The translations under genes and the position numbers were made by a program. Of a stretch of 8,029 nt of DNA, positions 1 to 5,371 are shown piece after piece (positions within the stretch are counted from its first letter, which is position 1; every line of letters begins with the position of its first letter). The notes under the pieces were generated by a model. That model saw only the letters and a list, made by a program, of their open reading frames with translations. It was not told the origin of the DNA and did no database searches. The stretch spans positions 1 through 8,029 of the forward strand of contig DAIDTN010000067.1 of the NCBI GenBank assembly GCA_027457185.1, written 5' to 3'. This DNA comes from Burkholderiales bacterium. GTDB taxonomy: Bacteria; Pseudomonadota; Gammaproteobacteria; Burkholderiales; SG8-39.

Positions 1-510
1 CTCCTGATTACCTCCTGCGCATTCGGCAATGTGATTCCGCGCGTGGTGCAAGCTGCCCTCGAATCGGGCGCCGAGCGCGTCCTCATCGCGGACATCATTC
101 AGAACGAACTCGTGCACGCGCGGAGCAAGCTGCTCGAGTACGGCGGAAAAGTGGAATATATCGAGGACAATGCCACGTCGATGACGCTGAAGGATGGCTG
201 CGTAGCGGTCAACGTCATATTCTTTCTGCTGCATGAGTTGCCGCACCACCTGAAAGGACAAGCCCTGGACGAGGCCGGGCGCATGCTCGCCCCCGGCGGA
301 AAGCTGTTTCTCGCGGAATTTCACCGGCCGCAGTTATGGGTGCTGCGCGCGCTGAGCTGGACGTATTTCAAGGTATTCGAGCCGCTGGGACTGGCCCTCT
401 GGGATACGCACGATCCGCTCCACCATCTGGAAAGCGCGGGAGCATGGAAGTGCGAGCGCACAACCTACTTCTTCGGCAATTTTCAAATCGTCACTGCGAC
501 CAAGCAATAG
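1..510 (+). CDS. Class I SAM-dependent methyltransferase, C-terminal part; RquA-like (rhodoquinone biosynthesis) candidate
   Basis: The reading frame is open from base 1 and ends at TAG 508-510, giving 169 residues. The N-terminus lies outside the window, probably about 70 residues if the protein is near 240 aa. Visible pieces fit a Rossmann methyltransferase: LLITSCAFGNVIPRVV at the left edge near motif I, an acidic strand end in RVLIADI, the segment FFLLHELP (motif IV region), and LAPGGKLFLAEFHRP (motif VI region). A tail follows with FEPLGLALWD. The combination of FFLLHELP, an xxHRP strand end and an EP(F/L)xxxLW segment resembles RquA as I recall it. RquA uses SAM to replace a ubiquinone methoxy group with an amino group, giving rhodoquinone for anaerobic fumarate reduction. 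The methyltransferase fold is fairly sure; RquA itself is only probable. A different quinone or small-molecule methyltransferase is the main alternative. The GTG at base 31 is internal, not the start. Confidence 0.6.
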   Translation, partial: LLITSCAFGNVIPRVVQAALESGAERVLIADIIQNELVHARSKLLEYGGKVEYIEDNATSMTLKDGCVAVNVIFFLLHELPHHLKGQALDEAGRMLAPGGKLFLAEFHRPQLWVLRALSWTYFKVFEPLGLALWDTHDPLHHLESAGAWKCERTTYFFGNFQIVTATKQ

Positions 511-534
511 CAGGCTGTCGGCCGACTGCGCGAG

Positions 535-559
535 AAAGGCTCCATTCGTAGCTTTTTTT
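535..559 (+). terminator. Rho-independent terminator after the methyltransferase gene
   Basis: A 7-bp stem (535-541, AAAGGCT, with 550-556, AGCTTTT, one G-U pair) encloses an 8-nt loop. A run of seven T spans 553-559, so the last three T extend past the stem. It lies 24 nt after the TAG stop. On the opposite strand the hairpin is not followed by a T tract, so it should act mainly on the + strand gene. The stem is short and AU-rich at its base, so strength is uncertain. Confidence 0.5.
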
Positions 560-601
560 GCTTGCAGCGAGACCTCTCGCGTCGCGAATCAAGCCCCAGG
601 C

Positions 602-1753
602 TCAGATGCGCAGCCATCCGCGCTGGGATGCCTGGTGCGCGAGGATACCGAACAGCACGGCCGCGCCGACGTTCCAGATCGCAAACGCGGCGGTCGCCAG
701 AACGACGAAGCGGTCGGCCTTTTCCGCGCCGCTGTCGCGGCTGCCCAAGGCGAGCTGCAAGCCGGCCATGAACAGGATCACACCGAGGACATCCGGCGGA
801 AACATCCTGAACACCGTGCCGATGGACGCCGACAGGAACAGCCCCGCGCCAAGCAGGACGCTGCCGAGAATGATGGACGATCCGCCGGTGCGCGCCCCAA
901 ACTGAACGTGGCCCGCCATTCCGCCAGCCCCATGGCACATCGGTATGCCACCGATCAGGCTGGACCCGAGGTTCATCAGGCCGGTAGAAAAGGCAACCGA
1001 GCGCTCGGTCACGGGTCGGTCCGGAAACAAGCGGTTATTTTCCTCCGTGATCGCGATGAAGGCATTGCCGAAGGTGAGCGGAAGCTGCGGCAAGGCAAGC
1101 AGTACGAACCCGGTCCAGAGATCGTTCATCGATAGGGACCTCCATGCCAGGGCCGGCAGCCTTAATTCAGGCCTGAGGGTGCCGAGTTCATGCATCAGGC
1201 CAGGCTGCCCGATCAACGCGATCAGCACGCCTATGCCGAGCAGCAGCAGCATCGCCGGCACGCGCGGGCGGCCAAGCAGCAGCAGCGTCAAGGCGAGCAG
1301 CACGCCCGCGATCCAGGGACTGCTGGACATCATGCGTATGCCCCCGAGCATGAACGAAAAACCCAGGCCCATGACGACGCCCAGCAGCGCCGAGCGCGGA
1401 ACCCAGCGCGCCGCCTGTCTGCCCAGACCGGTCACAGCCAGGACGATCCACAACAGACCCGTAGTCAGCGCCGCGCCGATCACGGCGCCCGCGCCCAGGC
1501 CCGCCGCGAGCATGCTCTGGCTGACCGCGGCCGCGCCGATGGCCTTCATCGGCTGCACCGGAAACGGCGTGCGATATAGGGACCCGGCGACAATCAGGGC
1601 CACGCCAAATGCCACGAGCAGGCCGTTGGCATCCATCTTCAGAATGGTCACGTAGGCGGCGACGAAAGGAATCAGCGTTCCCAGATCGCCGAAGGCCCCG
1701 GCCCATTCGGGCAGATCGAAGCGGTTCGGCGGACGCGTGGGCTGGTGCTGCAT
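602..1753 (-). CDS. MOT1/SulP-like molybdate or sulfate transporter
   Basis: The 383-aa polytopic inner-membrane protein (start ATG at 1753, TGA at 604-602) has about ten hydrophobic segments. Three motifs mark the MOT1 branch of the SulP superfamily: GAFGDLGTLIPF at residues 19-30, PVQPMKAIGA at 65-74, and PMCHGAGGMAGHVQFGARTG at 271-290. Known MOT1 members carry molybdate into cells; bacterial relatives are annotated as putative sulfate/molybdate transporters, so the substrate is not fixed by sequence. No STAS domain follows, which is usual for MOT1 and unlike classic SulP proteins. The frame stays open upstream to 2167, but that extension overlaps the acyl-CoA dehydrogenase gene and has no membrane-protein character, so the ATG just before the first motif is preferred. 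No good Shine-Dalgarno sequence precedes it. The gene is convergent with the methyltransferase gene and divergent from the acyl-CoA dehydrogenase gene. No ModE-like box was seen upstream. Confidence 0.88.
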   Translation of the reverse strand: MQHQPTRPPNRFDLPEWAGAFGDLGTLIPFVAAYVTILKMDANGLLVAFGVALIVAGSLYRTPFPVQPMKAIGAAAVSQSMLAAGLGAGAVIGAALTTGLLWIVLAVTGLGRQAARWVPRSALLGVVMGLGFSFMLGGIRMMSSSPWIAGVLLALTLLLLGRPRVPAMLLLLGIGVLIALIGQPGLMHELGTLRPELRLPALAWRSLSMNDLWTGFVLLALPQLPLTFGNAFIAITEENNRLFPDRPVTERSVAFSTGLMNLGSSLIGGIPMCHGAGGMAGHVQFGARTGGSSIILGSVLLGAGLFLSASIGTVFRMFPPDVLGVILFMAGLQLALGSRDSGAEKADRFVVLATAAFAIWNVGAAVLFGILAHQASQRGWLRI

Positions 1754-1814
1754 ATGGCGGGAATCATACAAGAGTCCGCCGCGCCCAGGTAGCGCGCATG
1801 CGACACCCCAGGAC

Positions 1815-1853
1815 ATGCCTGAAGACGCCCGTCCCATGCCGTTCTTCAGGCAT
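1815..1853. promoter_or_regulatory. Perfect 11-bp inverted repeat in divergent intergenic region
   Basis: Arm ATGCCTGAAGA at 1815-1825 is exactly repeated in inverted form as TCTTCAGGCAT at 1843-1853, with a 17-nt centre. The symmetry axis falls at 1834, about 80 bp from the transporter start and 113 bp from the acyl-CoA dehydrogenase start. It could be an operator for a dimeric regulator serving one or both divergent genes, or a hairpin in a 5' leader. No T run follows on either strand, so an intrinsic terminator is unlikely. The repeat is seen directly; its function is inferred. Confidence 0.6.
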
Positions 1854-1903
1854 TCGCCGCGCGCATCGACACGCCGGAGCACGCTTGCACGAACGAAGAG
1901 ACT

Positions 1904-1909
1904 TATACT
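1904..1909 (+). promoter_or_regulatory. Possible -10 element for the acyl-CoA dehydrogenase gene
   Basis: TATACT matches the sigma-70 -10 consensus at five of six bases and lies 37 nt before the ATG at 1947, leaving room for a short leader. A TTGCAC at 1885-1890 looks like a -35 box but is only 13 nt away, too close for normal spacing. No better -35 was seen, so the promoter may be weak or depend on an activator, perhaps one binding the inverted repeat at 1815-1853. Confidence 0.3.
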
Positions 1910-1946
1910 GCCCTGAAACCGCATCTGACCAAACGAAAGGAACAAT

Positions 1947-3197
1947 ATGTTCGACCATCTGCTGACCGAAGAACAACGCCGCGCCCGGGATGCCGCGCGC
2001 GATTTCGTCAACTCGACACCGCGCCAGCTGATCCTGGACATGGACGAGGAAACAATACGCTTTCCGAGGGAATGGCTGCGCGAGGCCGGGCGGCGCAATC
2101 TGCTGGGCGTGCGCCACCCGGTGAAATGGGGCGGCAAAGGACTGGACTGGGTGCGCTCCTGCGCCATCAGCGAGGAGATCGGCAGCCTCTCCTACGAGCT
2201 CGCCTGCGTCTTCGGCGTCGGCGCGGATCTGGTCTGCGACGCCATCGTGCTGCATGGAACCGACGAGCAGAAGGCGCGTTACGTCCAGCCGCTGCTGCGC
2301 GGCGATATGTTCGCCGCCGAATGCCTCACCGAACCGCGCGGCGGATCGGATTTTTTCGGTGCCACTTCGACGGCGGAAGACAAGGGCGACTACTTCCTGC
2401 TGAACGGCCAGAAGCGTTTCATCGTCGGTGCCGAAGGTGCGGATTACTTCCTGGTTTACGCCCGCACCGATGCCGACCCCGCTGCCCCGCCGCAGAAGAG
2501 AATCAGCTGTTTCATCGTCGATCGCGGGCCCGGCGTGGAAGTCGAATACCTCTACGGCTTGATGGGCTGCCGCGGCGGCGGCACCGGGCGGCTCGCGTTC
2601 AGGAACGTGAAAGTTGCGCGCGAGAATGTCGTCGGCGAAGTCAACGGCGCCTACCCGGTGTTCAACACCATGATGATCCCGGAACGGCTGGGAACCGCCG
2701 CCATGACCGTCGGCCCGGCCCGCTCCGCCCTCGACATCGCCACCCGATACACGTCCAAGCGCAAAGCCTTCGGCGAGACCATCAATCGCTTCCAGGGCGT
2801 GAGTTTTCAGGTGGCCGAGGGGGCGATGCTGCTCGATGCCTGCCGTTCCCTGGTGTACACGACCGCGCGCGCAGTCGACGACGGCATGGACATGAATCGG
2901 GTGCGGCGCATGGTGTCGGAAACCAAGAAGTTCGTCACCGAATCGTGCCAGAAGGTGGTGCACAATTCGATGCAAGTGGTGGGCGGCATCGCTTACACCA
3001 ACGTATTTCCGCTGGAGCGCATCTATCGCGACATCCGGCTGGCTTCGATCTGGACCGGCACCAATGAAATCATGGCGACCATCGTCGCCCACGAGTGGTA
3101 CCGCGAAGCGGCCGCGGCGCATGCGGGCCGCGGCGGGCGCGATTACGCGGCCGACGCCCCCGAGGCGGACGCAGCGGACGAAATCATTTACGGCTAG
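1947..3197 (+). CDS. Acyl-CoA dehydrogenase, catalytic Glu in the IVD/LCAD position
   Basis: This 416-aa FAD flavoenzyme would oxidise an acyl-CoA to the 2,3-enoyl-CoA and pass electrons to electron-transfer flavoprotein in the cytoplasm. The three-part fold is clear. The helical N-terminal domain covers about residues 1-120. The middle beta domain has AAECLTEPRGGSD at 123-135 and the FAD/substrate loop around GQKRFIVGAE. The C-terminal helical domain includes RKAFGETINRFQ at 272-283 and QVVGGIAYT at 343-351. The base of short- and medium-chain enzymes (Glu in YEGT) is Thr370 here, in IWTGTNEIM. Glu246 in PERLG aligns by eye with the catalytic Glu of isovaleryl-CoA and long-chain acyl-CoA dehydrogenases. 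The start is well supported by AAAGGAA at 1936-1942, 4 nt before ATG. The tail after residue 388 is Ala/Asp-rich and beyond the core. The natural substrate cannot be told; no ETF or hydratase genes adjoin it. Confidence 0.9.
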   Translation: MFDHLLTEEQRRARDAARDFVNSTPRQLILDMDEETIRFPREWLREAGRRNLLGVRHPVKWGGKGLDWVRSCAISEEIGSLSYELACVFGVGADLVCDAIVLHGTDEQKARYVQPLLRGDMFAAECLTEPRGGSDFFGATSTAEDKGDYFLLNGQKRFIVGAEGADYFLVYARTDADPAAPPQKRISCFIVDRGPGVEVEYLYGLMGCRGGGTGRLAFRNVKVARENVVGEVNGAYPVFNTMMIPERLGTAAMTVGPARSALDIATRYTSKRKAFGETINRFQGVSFQVAEGAMLLDACRSLVYTTARAVDDGMDMNRVRRMVSETKKFVTESCQKVVHNSMQVVGGIAYTNVFPLERIYRDIRLASIWTGTNEIMATIVAHEWYREAAAAHAGRGGRDYAADAPEADAADEIIYG

Positions 3198-3219
3198 GCG
3201 TGGAGCAGGCGGCGCGCGC

Positions 3220-3897
3220 TCAGCCGAGCAGGCTGGCGGCGACGTTGATGGTAAGCGCCAAGAGCGCGGTATTGAAGACGAAGGCGATCACGCCGTGCGC
3301 CATGACCAGGCGGCGCAGACGCGTGCTGGTGAGGGCGACATCCGCGGTCTGGGAGGTCATGCCGATCACCATGGAAAAGTAGAGGAAATCGAAGTAGCCC
3401 GGCGTGTCCTCGCGCGGAAACGCCAGCGGCGCGCCACCGTCTTTCGCGGGTGAGGCGTAATAGGCATGCGCGTAGTGCAGCGCAAACGCGGTGTGCACCA
3501 GCAGCCAGGATGCGGCGAACGTGGCCGCGACGAATGCCAGGTGTAGACCCTGGCCGAAGCGCGTGCCGGTCTTCAGGCCGGCGAGTTCGAGGACCATGGC
3601 GGCAAGACTCGCGAACGCCGCGGCCACCGTCAGAAACAGGATCACGGCGGCACCGTCGTCCTGCACGCGGGCGCGCCAGCGCATGTGCTCGACCGAGGCG
3701 CGTCCCATCATTACCCAGGCCAGCACCAGGTACAGTCCGGCACCGACGTCCCAGGTAATCAGTCCGCGGGTCGAGGCCGCGAACCTCGGTGGCAGCAGCA
3801 AGAATGCGAGCACGCCGGCAATCACCGAGGCCAGCAGCCGCGGCCGCACGCGCATCGAATGCCACAGCCTGGCGATGGGAGAACGTTCGCGATCCAT
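3220..3897 (-). CDS. DUF1345 family integral membrane protein
   Basis: The 225-aa protein has about six predicted membrane spans, near residues 20-36, 46-64, 82-104, 116-140, 168-190 and 199-223. It matches the DUF1345 family by the segment WLLVHTAFALHYAHAYY (131-147) and by the segment from about 165 to 187 containing GYFDFLYFSMVIGMTSQTAD. The biochemical role of this family is not established. It is last in the minus-strand run, 46 nt after the decarboxylase beta gene, and converges with the acyl-CoA dehydrogenase gene with a 22-nt gap. The start at 3897 has no clear Shine-Dalgarno sequence. Met15, just before the first span, is an alternative start and would remove a short charged leader. 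Family assignment is confident; whether it works with the neighbouring pump subunits is unknown. Confidence 0.8.
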   Translation of the reverse strand: MDRERSPIARLWHSMRVRPRLLASVIAGVLAFLLLPPRFAASTRGLITWDVGAGLYLVLAWVMMGRASVEHMRWRARVQDDGAAVILFLTVAAAFASLAAMVLELAGLKTGTRFGQGLHLAFVAATFAASWLLVHTAFALHYAHAYYASPAKDGGAPLAFPREDTPGYFDFLYFSMVIGMTSQTADVALTSTRLRRLVMAHGVIAFVFNTALLALTINVAASLLG

Positions 3898-3943
3898 CGG
3901 GCATCGATTAGGTGGCTGGCGGCACGCCCGGATCGTCCCGGGA

Positions 3944-5149
3944 TCAGCGCAGCAGGGTCACATAGACCGCGGCGATGATGGCCGAGGTGATCACGCCGCA
4001 GATGCTCGCCCCCATCGCCCAGGGGAGGATCATCACGAGCTTGTTGGCGTCCCTCGCCTCCTTTTGCGCGACCTTGGCTGTCGTCGGCACGCAGGACACG
4101 CCGGCGAGGCCGATCACTGGGTTGAAGGTGCGGCCGCTGGTCCAATAAACGATATATCCCCCGATAATCCCGCCGATGCCGGAGATCAGCAGCGACAGCA
4201 TGCCGAGGACCAGCAGCATGAGCACCTTCGGGTGGAGGATGGTTCCGGCTTCGCACAGCACACCAAGCAGCAGTCCCAGAAAGAACGTGGAGCCATACAG
4301 GACCGGGCCGCCGATGAAGTCGATGAACTGGGTCACGCCCGACTCGCGGATGACGATGCCGAGAAAAAAAGACATGAACAAGGGCGCCGCCACCGGGAAC
4401 AGCAGGCATAGAAGCACGGAGGTGACGACGGCGAAGGTCATCTTCTCCGCTTTGGTCGCTTTCGGATTGCTTCTGCTATCCATCTTGATTGCGCGCAATT
4501 CCTTCGGGATCAGCAGCTTGATCAGGTAAGGGTAGCCGGCGTAGGTCAGGCTGAGGTAGAGATAGGCCACGATCGTGATCGGCACGAAAATGTCCTTGGC
4601 GAGAATGAGCGAGGTGTACAGCACCATCGGGCCGTCGGCGCCGCCGATCATCGCTATCGACGCGGCTTGCTTGTAGGGAATGCCGAACGCGACGGCGATC
4701 GGAAACGTCGCGACGGTGCCCAGCTCCGCGCACACGGCGATGAACATGCTGCGAAACGGCGCAATCAGCACGTAGCCGATGTCCGAGATCACGCCGATGC
4801 CCATGAACACCAGGCAGGCGATCAGGCCGTTGCTGAACATGAAGGTGTAGATCGGTTGCAGGAAATCGATCTGCAGCACATTGACCAGCGCGCCGTGCTC
4901 GCTTGCCATCGGATCGAGAAAAATCGTTCCGGTAGTCGTCGCCGAGAGATACAGAACGCCGGCGTTGACCGAGGACATGCCGAAGCCCATCGGGATCATG
5001 ATCAGGGGCTCCAGCGTGCCTTTGGCGCCCAGGTATACGAACAGGATGCCCAGCGCGATCAGCACGATGCGCGCGATCGCGATGGTCGGGCCGGCAGCCA
5101 CCATGGTGGCCACACCCTGGAAGATGTGCAGGACGTCGATATGCGGCAT
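3944..5149 (-). CDS. Na+-translocating decarboxylase beta subunit (OadB/GcdB/MmdB family)
   Basis: This 401-aa polytopic membrane protein belongs to the beta subunits that couple decarboxylation of carboxybiotin to Na+ export. Residues known from Klebsiella OadB as important for Na+ coupling are present by manual alignment: Asp172 in IGGADGP (OadB D203), Tyr198 (Y229), and Asn343, Gly347 and Ser352 in NPVIGLAGVS (N373, G377, S382). Lys359 replaces OadB R389, a mild change. The N-terminal third includes LDPMASEHGALVN (78-90) and MGIGVISDIG (116-125). Near the C-terminus, WAMGASICGVI replaces the common HAMGPNVAGVI, so this is a divergent branch. The substrate (oxaloacetate, methylmalonyl-, glutaconyl-CoA or malonate) is set by the alpha subunit, which is absent here. 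ATG at 5149 has a strong Shine-Dalgarno sequence (AAGGGAG, 5163-5157) inside the end of the upstream gamma-like gene, 2 nt from its stop, so translation is probably coupled. Confidence 0.88.
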   Translation of the reverse strand: MPHIDVLHIFQGVATMVAAGPTIAIARIVLIALGILFVYLGAKGTLEPLIMIPMGFGMSSVNAGVLYLSATTTGTIFLDPMASEHGALVNVLQIDFLQPIYTFMFSNGLIACLVFMGIGVISDIGYVLIAPFRSMFIAVCAELGTVATFPIAVAFGIPYKQAASIAMIGGADGPMVLYTSLILAKDIFVPITIVAYLYLSLTYAGYPYLIKLLIPKELRAIKMDSRSNPKATKAEKMTFAVVTSVLLCLLFPVAAPLFMSFFLGIVIRESGVTQFIDFIGGPVLYGSTFFLGLLLGVLCEAGTILHPKVLMLLVLGMLSLLISGIGGIIGGYIVYWTSGRTFNPVIGLAGVSCVPTTAKVAQKEARDANKLVMILPWAMGASICGVITSAIIAAVYVTLLR

Positions 5150-5151
5150 GC

Positions 5152-5337
5152 TCAGGCTCCCTTTTCCGGCGCGGCGGGTTGCTTCGCCTGCGCTTCGGCC
5201 GGCGCCCTGCCGCGGGCGCCTTGCATGCGGATCGCCGCGAACGTCAGCTTGATTACCCAGGCGACGAGGAACGAAACCACCGCCGCCATGCCATAGACGA
5301 TGAGCATCAGCTTGGTAGCATCCCAGACATTTTCCAT
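5152..5337 (-). CDS. Small single-span protein, probable decarboxylase gamma subunit (OadG-like)
   Basis: The 61-aa protein has one hydrophobic span at about residues 8-31 (containing LMLIVYGMAAVVSFLVAWVI). A basic then Ala/Pro/Lys-rich tail follows, the general plan of OadG-type gamma subunits that help assemble the Na+ pump. ATG at 5337 is chosen because AGGGAA (5350-5345) lies 7 nt upstream. A longer in-frame start at 5403 would overlap the RND gene and adds only 22 non-membrane residues. The stop is 2 nt before the beta subunit start, which is the main support for the gamma call, since OadG proteins are too variable to recognise by sequence alone. It is shorter than the roughly 80-aa Klebsiella OadG and its tail lacks the C-terminal His residues linked to metal binding there. 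It may therefore serve only as an assembly or anchoring subunit. Confidence 0.65.
   Translation of the reverse strand: MENVWDATKLMLIVYGMAAVVSFLVAWVIKLTFAAIRMQGARGRAPAEAQAKQPAAPEKGA
5157..5163 (-). promoter_or_regulatory. Shine-Dalgarno site of the decarboxylase beta gene
   Basis: Read on the minus strand this is AAGGGAG, 7 nt before ATG at 5149, and it overlaps the last codons of the gamma-like gene. A ribosome ending the gamma-like gene would release next to this site, a layout typical of coupled translation of subunits of one complex. Confidence 0.65.
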
Positions 5338-5344
5338 TTTGCGA

Positions 5345-5350
5345 TTCCCT
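5345..5350 (-). promoter_or_regulatory. Shine-Dalgarno site that fixes the gamma-like start
   Basis: Read on the minus strand this is AGGGAA, 7 nt before ATG at 5337. It lies in the 34-nt gap after the RND gene and favours the 61-aa product over the longer in-frame ATG at 5403, which is inside the RND coding region. Confidence 0.6.
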
Positions 5351-5371
5351 GCGCTATGGCGTTTATCCCGG

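Noticed and set aside
567..580. Second hairpin (GCGAG, 4-nt loop, CTCGC) between the convergent genes
   Set aside because: The stem is only 5 bp and has no T tract on either strand, so a terminator for the transporter gene is not supported.
945..1655. Plus-strand open frame (236 codons) across the transporter gene
   Set aside because: It is low-complexity Pro/Ser/Arg/Ala sequence antisense to a well-supported transporter, with no domain.
1795..1802. 8-bp palindrome CGCATGCG upstream of the transporter
   Set aside because: It is too short and of a composition expected by chance here; no second copy or known operator match was seen.
1754..2167. Extended N-terminus of the transporter starting at 2167
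   Set aside because: The extra 138 residues overlap the acyl-CoA dehydrogenase gene on the other strand, are Arg/Ser-rich and precede the normal family start, so the ATG at 1753 fits better.
1764..3122. Long minus-strand open frame (452 codons) opposite the acyl-CoA dehydrogenase gene
   Set aside because: It is antisense to a clear family member, is His/Gly/Ala-rich with no recognisable domain, and is the expected shadow frame of GC-rich coding DNA.
3927..3942. Small hairpin CCCGG/CCGGG between the beta subunit and DUF1345 genes
   Set aside because: The 5-bp stem without a T run is common by chance in GC-rich DNA and is not convincing as a terminator or processing site.
3491..4411. Plus-strand open frame (306 codons) across the DUF1345 and beta subunit genes
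   Set aside because: It spans two clear minus-strand genes and their gap and is rich in His/Gln/Asp/Arg, a shadow frame.
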